Positions 1 to 9,436 of a DNA stretch of 64,000 nucleotides are shown here, piece by piece (position 1 is the stretch's first letter; each line of letters begins with the position of its first letter). The stretch covers positions 62,001 through 126,000 of the forward strand of contig NZ_LFLU01000007.1 in assembly GCF_001189965.1 (NCBI RefSeq), read 5' to 3'. This DNA comes from Herbaspirillum rhizosphaerae. Lineage in GTDB: Bacteria > Pseudomonadota > Gammaproteobacteria > Burkholderiales > Burkholderiaceae_D. The notes under the pieces were generated by a model. The model worked only from the letters and a program-made list of their open reading frames with translations, was not told the origin of the DNA and searched no databases. The translations under genes and the position numbers were made by a program.

Positions 1-47
1 CGCTGGCGATTGCGCAGTACGTGCTTGAACAAAGCGAACAGGCCTGA
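1..47 (+). CDS. C-terminal end of an unidentified protein (partial)
   Basis: An open frame enters from the left edge and ends at TGA 45-47. It encodes only the last 14 residues, LAIAQYVLEQSEQA. Codon choice (CTG, GCG, CAG, GTG, GCC) fits the neighbouring genes, so this is probably the end of a real gene. The fragment is too short to name a family. About 150 bp separate it from the next gene. Confidence 0.45.
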   Translation, partial: LAIAQYVLEQSEQA

Positions 48-171
48 CGCCGGGACCGACTTGCCCAACGTTTCCACCAAGACAACGCGCGGTCTGACTA
101 CGCCCGGCCAGACTCTATGAACGGCCGGCAACATCGCGTTTTTCCAACACCGGAACAAGCGCCGCTTGATT

Positions 172-189
172 TTTAAGACGACTGGTCAT
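172..189 (+). promoter_or_regulatory. Probable TetR operator, copy 1
   Basis: The 18-base sequence TTTAAGACGACTGGTCAT lies 11 bp before the regulator start and is repeated exactly before the MFS gene at 842-859. It contains the imperfect dyad GAC-N5-GTC. An identical element before a TetR gene and the adjacent pump gene suggests autoregulation plus control of the pump. No binding data exist here. Confidence 0.7.
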
Positions 190-200
190 ATTATTCGGCC

Positions 201-776
201 ATGGCTAAGCTAAACACCCGTGACCAGATCTTCGACGCCGCTCTGAAATTATTGTCAGAGCGCGGCTACAACGCCTGCAGCGTGCAGGACATCACGACCG
301 AAGCGGGCGTGCCCAAGGGGTCGTTTTACAACCACTTCGAGAGCAAGGAAGCGCTCGGTGCGGAGATCGTTGCGTATTACGCCAGCCGCAGCAAGATGCG
401 CGAAATCCTGGTGGACGACAGCGTGCCGGCGCTGGAGCGTTTGCACCGTTATTTCACGGCGCTCAACGACAGGCTGGTCGATCGCGGCTTTCAGCACGGC
501 TGCATGATCGGCAACATGAGTGCCGAAATGTCGGAGCAAAGCGCGCTGATCCGCGAAGAACTGGTGAAAATTTACTCGAACTGGTCGGGCAAGCTGGCTT
601 ATGCCATCGCCGCCGGCCAGAAAGACGGTTCGATTCCGACGCAGCTGAGCCCCGAGGCGCTGGCCGGTTTTCTGCTCAATGCCTGGGAAGGCGCGGCCTT
701 GCGCACCCGTGTGGAACGCAACAAGAACGCCTTCGATCAGTTCATGGATTTGGCCTTCAACAAGATGCTGAAGTAA
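201..776 (+). CDS. TetR/AcrR family transcriptional regulator
   Basis: This is a 191-residue one-component repressor. Residues about 10-55 form the TetR helix-turn-helix, with the characteristic VPKGSFYNHFESKEAL segment. The remaining two thirds should be the helical ligand-binding and dimerisation domain. Length is typical of the family. The best in-frame start is the ATG at 201, just after a repeated operator. It lies directly before an MFS exporter in the same orientation, with a terminator in between and a second operator copy before the exporter. This suggests local control of the exporter in response to an unknown, perhaps electrophilic or toxic, compound. The ligand cannot be read from the sequence. 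Confidence 0.93.
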   Translation: MAKLNTRDQIFDAALKLLSERGYNACSVQDITTEAGVPKGSFYNHFESKEALGAEIVAYYASRSKMREILVDDSVPALERLHRYFTALNDRLVDRGFQHGCMIGNMSAEMSEQSALIREELVKIYSNWSGKLAYAIAAGQKDGSIPTQLSPEALAGFLLNAWEGAALRTRVERNKNAFDQFMDLAFNKMLK

Positions 777-796
777 GACAAAGAATTTGCAGTAAA

Positions 797-834
797 GCCG
801 CCTGGATGAGAACGACAAGAGGCGGCATTTTTTT
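797..834 (+). terminator. Intrinsic terminator of the tetR gene
   Basis: GCCGCC (797-802) pairs with GGCGGC (821-826) across an 18-nt loop, followed by a run of seven T. It lies 20 bp after the tetR stop and before the second operator, so the exporter probably has its own promoter. Confidence 0.75.
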
Positions 835-841
835 CATCCGA

Positions 842-859
842 TTTAAGACGACTGGTCAT
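842..859 (+). promoter_or_regulatory. Probable TetR operator, copy 2
   Basis: This is an exact second copy of TTTAAGACGACTGGTCAT (first copy at 172-189). It lies 47 bp before the MFS start, right after the tetR terminator, in the position expected for a promoter-overlapping operator. Confidence 0.7.
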
Positions 860-906
860 TTTAAAATCCGATTGCAACTTATCAACATTTACTTTGCGAG
901 AACGCC

Positions 907-2142
907 ATGAGCACATCTTCCATTTCACCCCCTGCCCCCGCGAGCACGCAGGGTAGCAGCAACGCCCCGCTGTACTGGCTGGCGCTCGGCACCTTTGCCG
1001 TCGGCGCCGAAGGTTTCATGATTGCGGGCATTCTGCCGACCGTCGCCCGCGATCTGGGCGTCAGCGTCGCCGTGGCCGGGCAACTGGTGGTGGCCTTCAC
1101 TGCCGCCTACGCCCTCAGCTCGCCGATCCTGACGGCGCTGACCGGCGCCATCAACCGCCGCGGTTTGCTGATCGGCGCGATGACCGCATTCACGCTGGCC
1201 AACCTGCTGGCCTGGCAAGCCACCGGCTACTGGTCGCTGATGACGGCGCGCATCCTGCTGGCGTTTGCCGCCGGCCTCTACGTACCCAACGCCATGGCGC
1301 TGGCCGGCGCACTGGTCGCACCGGAACGCCGCGGCAGCGCGCTGGCGCTGGTCAGCGGCGGCATCACCGTGGCAGTCGCATTGGCCGCCCCGCTGGGCAC
1401 CGTGATTGCCGACAAGCTCAGCTGGCGCATGACGTTTGCCGGCGTGGCGATCCTCGCGGCGCTAGCGACCATCGGCCTGTTGCGCGGACTGCCGCGCGGC
1501 ATCGGCGCCAACCTGCCGGTCGCCAGCCTGCGCGAACGCGTAATGGCGGCGCGTGACCCTGCCGTGCTGCGCGCCTTGCTGACCACGCTGCTGTGGGCCA
1601 CCGGCGCTTACACCATGTACACCTATGTTGCGCTGTACCTGAATCAGGTCACCGGCATCCACGGCACCCACGTCGGTTATGTCTTGTTCGCCTGGGGCAT
1701 CTCGGCCGCCATCGGCGTCATGGCCGGCGGCAAGGTCGCTGACCGCATCGGCTTCCAGCGCGTGACCGGTCCGGCGCTGATATTCCTGATCGCGGCTTTC
1801 CTGACATTGGTGGCGATTGCGTATCTGTTGCCTGTGGACTTGGCCGTGCTGCCGGTGTTCGTCTCGGTGATCGTCTGGGGCATTGCGGGATGGGCGTTTT
1901 ATCCGGCGCAGCAAACCAACCTGATCCACATCGCCGGCATCAAACTCGCGCCAATCGCCTTGTCGCTGAATGCTTCGTTCATGTATCTGGGCTTTTCGCT
2001 GGGCGCCAGCGCAGGCGCGATCACGGTCGCGGACGGTTCGGTGCGCAATCTGGGACTGGTTGCAGCAGCCTTTGTAGCCGGCGCACTGCTGATGAAGCGC
2101 AGCGCCGCACGCCGCACCGCGGCGCGGGCTTCGGCGGCATAA
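907..2142 (+). CDS. MFS transporter, DHA1 drug-efflux type
   Basis: This is a 411-residue inner-membrane protein with about 12 hydrophobic segments and a short polar N-terminus rich in Pro and Ser. Features typical of the AraJ/YdhP-like DHA1 exporters are visible: the opening motif GTFAVGAEGFMIAGILP, the loop after TM2 (GAINRRGLLIG) and a long membrane segment near LAFAAGLYVPNAMALAGALV. Such proteins use the proton gradient to expel sugars, arabinose-like compounds or drugs. The substrate here is unknown. An operator copy shared with the upstream TetR gene implies substrate-inducible expression. GAGAA 8 bases before the ATG serves as a weak ribosome-binding site. Confidence 0.9.
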   Translation: MSTSSISPPAPASTQGSSNAPLYWLALGTFAVGAEGFMIAGILPTVARDLGVSVAVAGQLVVAFTAAYALSSPILTALTGAINRRGLLIGAMTAFTLANLLAWQATGYWSLMTARILLAFAAGLYVPNAMALAGALVAPERRGSALALVSGGITVAVALAAPLGTVIADKLSWRMTFAGVAILAALATIGLLRGLPRGIGANLPVASLRERVMAARDPAVLRALLTTLLWATGAYTMYTYVALYLNQVTGIHGTHVGYVLFAWGISAAIGVMAGGKVADRIGFQRVTGPALIFLIAAFLTLVAIAYLLPVDLAVLPVFVSVIVWGIAGWAFYPAQQTNLIHIAGIKLAPIALSLNASFMYLGFSLGASAGAITVADGSVRNLGLVAAAFVAGALLMKRSAARRTAARASAA

Positions 2143-2163
2143 GTCCGACGCAGGACGACAACA

Positions 2164-2193
2164 CCGCGCTGCCGTGATTGTCCGGCAGCGCGG
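2164..2193. terminator. Hairpin between convergent MFS and tarD genes
   Basis: CCGCGCTGCCG (2164-2174) and CGGCAGCGCGG (2183-2193) form a perfect 11-bp stem with an 8-nt loop. It sits between two convergent stops (2142 and 2203), so it may end transcription from both sides. There is no clear T tract, so intrinsic termination is not assured. Confidence 0.6.
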
Positions 2194-2202
2194 TTCGAGA
2201 CT

Positions 2203-3369
2203 TTACGCCGATAGTTTCTGCATTTGCTGATACAGGTCGGCCTTGCCTTCAAACCCGATGCCCGGCAAATCGGGCATGGTGATGTAGCCGTTCTGCACCT
2301 TGACGCCATCCGGAAAACCGCCGTAAGGCTGGAACAGATCCGGATAGGATTCATTGCCGCCAAGGCCGAGACCGGCGGCGATGTTGAGCGACATCTGATG
2401 GCCGCCGTGCGGGATGCAGCGGCTGGCCGACCAGCCGTGTTGCTTGAGCATGTCGAGCGTGCGCAGGTATTCCACCAGACCGTAGCTCAATGCACAGTCG
2501 AACTGCAACCAGTCGCGATCGGCGCGCATGCCGCCGTGGCGGATCAGGTTGCGCGCATCTTGCATGGAGAACAGGTTCTCGCCGGTCGCCATCGGATTCT
2601 TGTAGTAGTTGCGCAGCGTCGCCTGCAACTCGTAATCGAGCGGATCGCCCGCCTCTTCGTACCAGAACAGATCGTATTGCGAGAGCGCTTTGGCGTATTG
2701 GATCGCGGTGTCCAGATCGAAACGACCATTGGCGTCCACGGCGAGTTTCTGGCCGTCCTGCAGCACGCTCAGGATGGAATCGATGCGGCGCAGATCTTCA
2801 TCGAGCGACGCGCCGCCGATCTTCTTCTTGACCACGGTATAACCGCGATCGATGTAGCTGCGCATCTCGTCCTTGAGCTTGCCGTGATCCTGATTCGGGT
2901 AGTAGTAACCGCCCGCCGCATAGACGAACACCTTGCGGTCCGGCACGCCGTTGCCGTAACGGTCGGCCAGCAACTGGAACAGCGGCTTGCCTTCGATCTT
3001 GGCGACGGCGTCCCACACCGCCATGTCGATGGTGCCGATGGCGACCGAGCGCTCGCCGTGGCCGCCCGGCTTTTCATTGGTGAACATCGTGGCCCAGATC
3101 TTGTGCGGGTCGAGGTTGTCGCCGGCGTCGTTGACCAGCGTTGCCGGATCGGCTTCCATCAGGCGCGGGATGAAGCGCTCGCGCATCAGCTTGCCCTGGC
3201 CGTAGCGACCATTGGAGTTGAAGCCGTAGCCGACCACCGGCTTGCCGTCGCGGACGACGTCGGTGATGACGGCCACCAGGCTCAGCGTCATCTTGCTGAA
3301 ATCGATATAGGCGTTGCGGATCGGCGAGCTGATCGGCATGGTTTGTTCGCGGATTTCGACGATTCTCAT
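2203..3369 (-). CDS. tarD: D(-)-tartrate dehydratase-like enolase-superfamily enzyme
   Basis: This 388-residue protein belongs to the mandelate racemase/muconate lactonising group of the enolase superfamily. The expected active-site pattern is present: a lysine motif VVKKKIGG (K181-K183), metal ligands D212 (in VDANGR), E238 and E264 (in ATGEN), and a general acid H321 in IPHGGH. These positions lie one residue before those known for Bradyrhizobium D-tartrate dehydratase (K184, D213, E239, E265, H322), and the total length is nearly the same. The reaction would be dehydration of D-tartrate to oxaloacetate. It is divergent from a LysR gene that probably controls it. No tartrate transporter is adjacent. 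A related acid-sugar dehydratase remains possible. Confidence 0.85.
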   Translation of the reverse strand: MRIVEIREQTMPISSPIRNAYIDFSKMTLSLVAVITDVVRDGKPVVGYGFNSNGRYGQGKLMRERFIPRLMEADPATLVNDAGDNLDPHKIWATMFTNEKPGGHGERSVAIGTIDMAVWDAVAKIEGKPLFQLLADRYGNGVPDRKVFVYAAGGYYYPNQDHGKLKDEMRSYIDRGYTVVKKKIGGASLDEDLRRIDSILSVLQDGQKLAVDANGRFDLDTAIQYAKALSQYDLFWYEEAGDPLDYELQATLRNYYKNPMATGENLFSMQDARNLIRHGGMRADRDWLQFDCALSYGLVEYLRTLDMLKQHGWSASRCIPHGGHQMSLNIAAGLGLGGNESYPDLFQPYGGFPDGVKVQNGYITMPDLPGIGFEGKADLYQQMQKLSA

Positions 3370-3446
3370 GAAGTTCTCCTAAGCACCGTTCGGGCGATGC
3401 ATGTTGTATGGAAGCGCTAGCTTATTCGCGGAAGAGCGGCCTATAC

Positions 3447-3483
3447 TTCACCCAAAATCAGATGATTATTAACTTTCGGTGAA
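3447..3483. promoter_or_regulatory. Inverted repeat between tarD and the LysR gene
   Basis: TTCACCcAAA (3447-3456) and TTTcGGTGAA (3474-3483) form an interrupted inverted repeat in the divergent intergenic region. The right arm overlaps the GTG start codon of the LysR gene. This arrangement fits a LysR site that both activates the divergent gene and limits its own expression, but it is inferred from symmetry only. Confidence 0.45.
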
Positions 3484-4399
3484 AAACGACCTCGCTGCAG
3501 AACTGGAGTTTTTTGTCCTGATTGCCCGTCACGGCAATCTGTCCGCCGCTGCGCGCGCACTCGACATCACCCCGCCCGCGGCCACCAAACGCCTGTCGCA
3601 GATGGAAAGCCGGCTCGGCGTGCGGCTCGTCAACCGCACCACACGACGCATCAGCCTGACCAGCGAAGGCGAAACCTATCTCTCGCACGCGACGCGCATT
3701 CTTGCCCAATTGCGCGAAATGGAAGACGCCGTCTCCAGCAGCAGCAGCGAATTGCGCGGTCCCTTGCGCGTCAACGCCACGCTGGGCTTCGGCCGCACCA
3801 CCATTGCTCCGCTGGTGTCGGAGTTCGCCAGACTGCACCCGCATGTCGAGGTGCAGGTGGAACTCACCGACCGGCCGGTCGACCTGGTTGACGGCGGTTT
3901 CGACATGGCGATCCGCTTCGGCGCCCTGCCCGACCAGCGCCTCAACGCGCGCTGCCTGATGAGCAACCGCCGTTTCCTGTGCGCCTCGCCCTTGTATCTG
4001 GCGCAATACGGCACCCCGGCCACGCTGGCGGACCTCGCCCATCACCGCTGCATCCTGCACCGCCAAAACGACGACGCCTACGGCATTTGGCGCTTCATGC
4101 ACGAGCAGCACAATGAAGTCATGAAAGTACAGGGAACGCTGTCCAGCAATGACGGCGACATCGTGCTGGGCTGGGCGCTGGACGGTCACGGCATCCTGAT
4201 CCGCTCGGAATGGGATCTGGCCAAATACCTGGAAAGCGGGCGCCTGAAGGTGGTGTTGCCGGAATTCAATCTGCCGTCGGCGGATTTGTTCGTCTACTAC
4301 GCCGGCCGCCTCAACCAGACGGCCCGGGCGCGGGCGTTTATCGATTTTCTGGTGGAACGTTTTCGCCGGGAGAATCTCTCAGAGCAGACCACAGGTTAA
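3479..4399 (+). CDS. LysR family transcriptional regulator (probable tartrate regulator)
   Basis: This is a 306-residue protein. The N-terminal winged helix-turn-helix (about residues 5-65) contains GNLSAAARALDITPPAATKRLSQMESRLGV split over the recognition helix, and the periplasmic-binding-like effector domain covers about 90-300. The start is a GTG; no better ATG precedes the HTH. The gene is divergent from the tartrate dehydratase-like gene with a 109-bp intergenic region carrying an inverted repeat. LysR regulators usually control the divergent neighbour, so regulation of tarD by tartrate is the simple guess. Confidence 0.9.
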   Translation: MKNDLAAELEFFVLIARHGNLSAAARALDITPPAATKRLSQMESRLGVRLVNRTTRRISLTSEGETYLSHATRILAQLREMEDAVSSSSSELRGPLRVNATLGFGRTTIAPLVSEFARLHPHVEVQVELTDRPVDLVDGGFDMAIRFGALPDQRLNARCLMSNRRFLCASPLYLAQYGTPATLADLAHHRCILHRQNDDAYGIWRFMHEQHNEVMKVQGTLSSNDGDIVLGWALDGHGILIRSEWDLAKYLESGRLKVVLPEFNLPSADLFVYYAGRLNQTARARAFIDFLVERFRRENLSEQTTG

Positions 4400-4499
4400 G
4401 ACAACGACTCAACTGTTCGCGAGCAGCAGTCTTGCCAGCGGCAGCACCCAACCTCCAGAGACAGTATTACTGGAATAACCAGCAGATCAGGACACGTAA

Positions 4500-4886
4500 A
4501 TGTTTTCAAAAAGCTATGAAGTAGAACAAAGCCATATTGATTTTCAGGGCGTTGTCGACGGCCTTTACTATCCCTTTTACATGGAGTGGACAAGGCACGC
4601 GTTTATGAAAGAAGCCTTGAACATTGATATTGAAGAGGAGTTCAGCCAGGGGAAAATCTACATGGTGCTTGAATACTCCATACGCTTTCGTAAAAGCCTG
4701 AAAAAAGATGACCGATTGGAGGTTACCTGTCAGCTTGAGAAGAACGAAAAACGCAATCGCGTCAATTTCTTTCAGCAAATTAAAGTGGATGGGGTGACAT
4801 ATGCAGAGGCGACCTTTATCGCCACATGCCTCGTCAACGGCCGCCCCTCCATGCCCGACGCAGTAATGAATGCGCTGGCGCTTTAA
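4500..4886 (+). CDS. 4HBT-fold acyl-CoA thioesterase family protein
   Basis: This is a 128-residue hotdog-fold protein. The active-site stretch reads HIDFQGVVDGLYYPFYMEW, which aligns with the family pattern DxDxxGxVNxxxY. The catalytic second aspartate (D14) is kept, the first Asp is His, and the usual Asn is Asp. Such enzymes hydrolyse short or aromatic acyl-CoA thioesters; the substrate is unknown. The gene stands alone between the LysR gene and groES. It is clearly richer in A and T than its neighbours (many AAA, GAA, TTT and ATT codons), which may point to horizontal acquisition. No clear Shine-Dalgarno sequence precedes the ATG. Confidence 0.85.
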   Translation: MFSKSYEVEQSHIDFQGVVDGLYYPFYMEWTRHAFMKEALNIDIEEEFSQGKIYMVLEYSIRFRKSLKKDDRLEVTCQLEKNEKRNRVNFFQQIKVDGVTYAEATFIATCLVNGRPSMPDAVMNALAL

Positions 4887-4980
4887 GCAATGGGAGCCAA
4901 AAGCCGGCACCCGCACCCGGCAAGCTCAGGCTTAAGCGCATTCCGACAACACAGCCGGCCAACGATTAAATCAACCCGCT

Positions 4981-5010
4981 CTTGAAAAACCCCCACTCCG
5001 CCCCTATACT
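4981..5010 (+). promoter_or_regulatory. groESL promoter with overlapping sigma-32 and sigma-70 boxes
   Basis: CTTGAAA (4981-4987) followed after 13 bases by CCCCTATA (5001-5008) resembles the heat-shock sigma-32 consensus. The same stretch also reads TTGAAA (4982-4987)-N17-TATACT (5005-5010), a good housekeeping promoter. It directly abuts the CIRCE operator, whose first base is the last base of the -10 box. Confidence 0.75.
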
Positions 5011-5036
5011 TAGCACTCGTTAGGGGAGAGTGCTAA
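5010..5036. promoter_or_regulatory. CIRCE operator for HrcA
   Basis: TTAGCACTC-N9-GAGTGCTAA is a perfect match to the CIRCE inverted repeat, the binding site of the heat-shock repressor HrcA. It overlaps the end of the promoter and precedes groES by about 120 bp. Confidence 0.97.
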
Positions 5037-5157
5037 CAACTCCCTCTGACCTACCCACTTTTCCGATGTGGCACGGATTTCTTGCTGCAGGGCTTAAGTA
5101 CACTTTGCAGCCAATGCCGCAATTTATTTATAACTTATTGAATTTTAAGGAGTTTTC

Positions 5158-5448
5158 ATGAGCCTTCGTCCTTTGCACGATCGCGTTATCGTCAAGCGTC
5201 TCGACCAAGAAACCAAGACCGCATCCGGTATCGTGCTGCCTGACGCAGCAACTGAAAAGCCAGATCAAGGCGAAATCCTGGCAGTCGGCAACGGCAAGAT
5301 CCTGGATGACGGCAAGGTCCGTCCGCTGGCAGTCAAGGTCGGCGACCGCGTTCTGTTCGGCAAGTACTCCGGCCAGGCCGTGAAGATCGACGGCCAGGAA
5401 CTGCTGGTCATGCGCGAAGAAGACCTGTTCGCCGTCGTCGAAAAATAA
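5158..5448 (+). CDS. groES: Co-chaperonin GroES
   Basis: This 96-residue protein matches GroES throughout. It begins [18 protein letters not shown], has the mobile-loop segment [12 protein letters not shown] that docks on GroEL, and the roof region around residue 50. Seven subunits cap the GroEL ring in the cytoplasm and close the folding chamber. AAGGAG lies 5 bases before the ATG. It is the first gene of the groES-groEL operon under CIRCE and the overlapping promoter boxes, with a 116-bp gap to groEL. Confidence 0.98.
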   Translation: MSLRPLHDRVIVKRLDQETKTASGIVLPDAATEKPDQGEILAVGNGKILDDGKVRPLAVKVGDRVLFGKYSGQAVKIDGQELLVMREEDLFAVVEK

Positions 5449-5477
5449 TCGACGTCCTCTGCATTGGCGCGATGTAA

Positions 5478-7217
<1,740 letters not shown>

Positions 7218-7292
7218 TTCGGCTGCGCCCGCATTCTGCGGAATGCAGGCGCACCGGAAGGCACCGCTTTCCACACCAGCTTCACGTTGTAC

Positions 7293-7325
7293 AAAAAAAG
7301 GCCTCGAGCAATCGAGGCCTTTTTT
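7293..7325 (+). terminator. Intrinsic terminator of groESL
   Basis: AGGCCTCGA (7299-7307), loop GCAA, and TCGAGGCCT (7312-7320) form a perfect 9-bp stem flanked by seven A and followed by six T. The flanking A tract means it can also work on the minus strand, for the convergent hydrolase gene. Confidence 0.93.
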
Positions 7326-7353
7326 ATTGTCGCGGGTTTCTCAGCTTGCCGCC

Positions 7354-8433
7354 TCAGCGGTACAAGCCCTTCTCTTTCAGCCAGTTGTTGATCACGTCTG
7401 CAATCTGCTGGTTGTTCTTCTCCATCATCATCATGTGGCCATTGCCGTGAATGCCGATCTCGGGCAGGTTGATGACTTCCGGATGGCCGCCGGCCGCGCG
7501 CAGCGTTTCGTAGAACTTCATGTTGTTGGCCTTGATGGTCGGCCAGCGTGCGTCCTGCGCAATGAAGTCGCCGTAGATGGACACCAGCGGCATATCCCTG
7601 AGCGCGCCTGCCAGTTGCGGATCGCCTTGCGCCGAAGGCTCGACCAGCACCAGCGCCTTGATCTTGTCGGGGCGCGCCTGGGCCGCGCGATAGCCGAACT
7701 GACCAGCCTGCGAATGCGCCAGCACCACGCACGGGCAAACCTTGTCCACCAGCGCGATGTAGGCTTTCAGGATCGCCGCGTCGGTCGTGGTCCAGCGCGG
7801 CACGATTTGTTTGGTGAAGTTGTCGTAACCCTCCAGCGGGAACTGGCTGCCGGGCAGCAGCCTGGCCTTGGCCGGATCCTTGTTATAAGATCCCGGTCCG
7901 GCGCCGATGCGGAAACGCTCGAACGGATCGCCCTTGGTGACGAACACCGGATCGCTGGTGAAAATATCAGGATACATCGCCCAGCCGGCGCGGCCGCGCT
8001 CGACGGCATCGGCGTTGTAGACGGCCCAGCCGTGCCGGACGAACCAGTTCAGCCAGCCTTCGCGACCATCGGGCGTGGTCTCGTATTCCGCCCCGGTCAG
8101 CGCGCCGCCGTGCCAGAGCAGCAAAGGCAGCTGTCCGCGCTGCTGCGCGGGAATGAAATACTGCACATAAGCCTGCTCGACCTGATACGTGCCGTTGGGA
8201 TTGACCTTGACCGGCGCGCCGCCGGGCGTGAGCAGCATTTCCTTGACCGGCTTGCCGCTGACCTCGGCTTCGCGTCCGCCGACAAAGAATGATCCCATCG
8301 ATTGCAGACGTATTTCATCGGTGGTGCTGCAGCCTGCAAGGCTCGCAAAGACGCCCGCAACCAGAAAGCCGGCGGCCAGTTGCCGGACATACCCGTTTTG
8401 CAGTCGCGTCGGGCGATACGGTACCTGTTCCAT
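7354..8433 (-). CDS. Alpha/beta-hydrolase lipoprotein
   Basis: This is a 359-residue predicted lipoprotein. A signal peptide ends in the lipobox SLAGC, with the lipidated cysteine at residue 35. The mature part has an alpha/beta-hydrolase layout: an oxyanion region PLLLWHGGALTG, a nucleophile segment VVLAHSQAGQ near residue 240 (a variant of GxSxG with Ala at both Gly positions), and a late histidine in GIHGNGHMMMM. The start was set at 8433 because GGAGA precedes that ATG; a longer frame lacks support. The role is probably an esterase at the cell envelope; the substrate is unknown. The run of four Met after the catalytic His is odd. Confidence 0.8.
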   Translation of the reverse strand: MEQVPYRPTRLQNGYVRQLAAGFLVAGVFASLAGCSTTDEIRLQSMGSFFVGGREAEVSGKPVKEMLLTPGGAPVKVNPNGTYQVEQAYVQYFIPAQQRGQLPLLLWHGGALTGAEYETTPDGREGWLNWFVRHGWAVYNADAVERGRAGWAMYPDIFTSDPVFVTKGDPFERFRIGAGPGSYNKDPAKARLLPGSQFPLEGYDNFTKQIVPRWTTTDAAILKAYIALVDKVCPCVVLAHSQAGQFGYRAAQARPDKIKALVLVEPSAQGDPQLAGALRDMPLVSIYGDFIAQDARWPTIKANNMKFYETLRAAGGHPEVINLPEIGIHGNGHMMMMEKNNQQIADVINNWLKEKGLYR

Positions 8434-8460
8434 GTTGTCTCCTCGATTGATGCCCTCTTG

Positions 8461-8490
8461 AAAAATGCCCCGGCGACCGGGGCTTTTTCT
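8461..8490. terminator. Bidirectional intrinsic terminator downstream of ogt
   Basis: GCCCCGG (8467-8473), loop CGA, and CCGGGGC (8477-8483) form a perfect stem flanked by five A on the left and five T on the right. For the minus-strand ogt gene ending at 8507 it lies 24 bp downstream. It separates ogt from the hydrolase gene. Confidence 0.88.
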
Positions 8491-8506
8491 TTTACTTTGA
8501 ATAGCG

Positions 8507-9088
8507 TTACAAGCCCTCGCTGAACAACATGCCCTGATTCGGATCCGGCTGCTTGCTGCGACGCTTTTGCGGTACACCTGTGCCGGGCTTGTTGTGCAAG
8601 GCGTGCGCGCCTTCCAGCGTGAGCAGCAATTCCTTGGCCTTGAGGCCGCCGGCGAAACCGGTCAGCTCGCCCGAGGCGCCGATCACGCGATGGCATGGCG
8701 CGATGATGGAGATCGGATTCTTGCCGTTGGCGGCGCCTACCGCGCGCACCGCCTTGATGTCGCCGAGCTGGCGGGCGATGTCGCCGTAGGAGCGGGTCTC
8801 GCCGAAGGGGATGGTCAGCAAGGCGGCCCACACGCGCTTCTGGAAATCGGTGCCGGTGAAATCCAGTTCCACCTCGAAGCGCTGGCGCTTGCCGGCAAAG
8901 TATTCGTTCAGTTGGCGCTCCGTCTCCAGCAAGACGGCGGTGCCGGTGCCGGATTCAGGCGTCAGTTCGCCGAGCTTCACCCGGGTCGGCTTGTCGTTTT
9001 CCCACAGGATGGCGGCCAGCTTCTCGCCCCGCCCGACCAGGGTCAACTGCCCGACCGGCGACTCCATCGTTTTATATACGTATGCCAT
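8507..9088 (-). CDS. ogt: Methylated-DNA--protein-cysteine S-methyltransferase
   Basis: This 193-residue protein removes methyl groups from O6-methylguanine (and O4-methylthymine) by transferring them to its own cysteine, a suicide repair reaction. The hallmark IIAPCHRVIGASGELTGFAGG segment with the acceptor Cys in PCHR is present, preceded by the helix-turn-helix region containing SYGDIARQLG and by AVGAANGKNP. The N-terminal ribonuclease-like domain is also visible. GGGAGAA lies 2 bases before the ATG. The last 25 residues are a basic, Pro-rich tail beyond the catalytic core. No Ada regulatory domain is attached. Confidence 0.95.
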   Translation of the reverse strand: MAYVYKTMESPVGQLTLVGRGEKLAAILWENDKPTRVKLGELTPESGTGTAVLLETERQLNEYFAGKRQRFEVELDFTGTDFQKRVWAALLTIPFGETRSYGDIARQLGDIKAVRAVGAANGKNPISIIAPCHRVIGASGELTGFAGGLKAKELLLTLEGAHALHNKPGTGVPQKRRSKQPDPNQGMLFSEGL

Positions 9089-9436
9089 GCTTCTCCCAGA
9101 ATCCAGTGCGCAACACCGCTCGCGATGCCCGCCATCTTAGCGTGTGAAGACATAATTTTCAGCGCAAGGGTTCAATGGCATCGGCTTGGATAGCGGGAAA
9201 CAGTATTGCTTTCTTGACAAAATCATCAAAAATCGGCCGGAAAGTCTGCCGCATTTTCGTCTTTCGCCCACAAAACCGCGTGGTTATGCCTTTTTCTCAT
9301 TAGGGAATATGCAAAATGTAGTTCCTCGTGTAACGAAATCCTCATAAAATCACGCTTCTATATAAAAAATATAGGCAGCAGGTGGCCCACGAGGCCGGCC
9401 TGCTGCCTTTTTCATTGCAACATGATCGAAAGCAAT
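9089..9436. other. Intergenic region between ogt and metN
   Basis: This 350-bp gap between divergent genes has no credible ORF. It contains TTGACA at 9214-9219 without a matching -10 box, an AT-rich stretch at 9345-9371 that may hold the metN promoter, and a strong terminator-like hairpin at 9374-9412 directly before metN. I see no recognisable SAM or SAH riboswitch. Confidence 0.6.
9374..9412 (+). terminator. Terminator-like hairpin in the metN leader (candidate attenuator)
   Basis: GGCAGCAGG (9374-9382) pairs with CCTGCTGCC (9399-9407), an inner GGCC pairs with GGCC, and five T follow. It ends only 25 bp before the metN ATG at 9437. No plus-strand gene lies between the groESL terminator and this site, so it cannot serve as the end of an upstream operon. 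Attenuation of metNIQ or the 3' end of a small RNA are the likely roles. An AT-rich flank also allows function on the minus strand. Confidence 0.6.
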
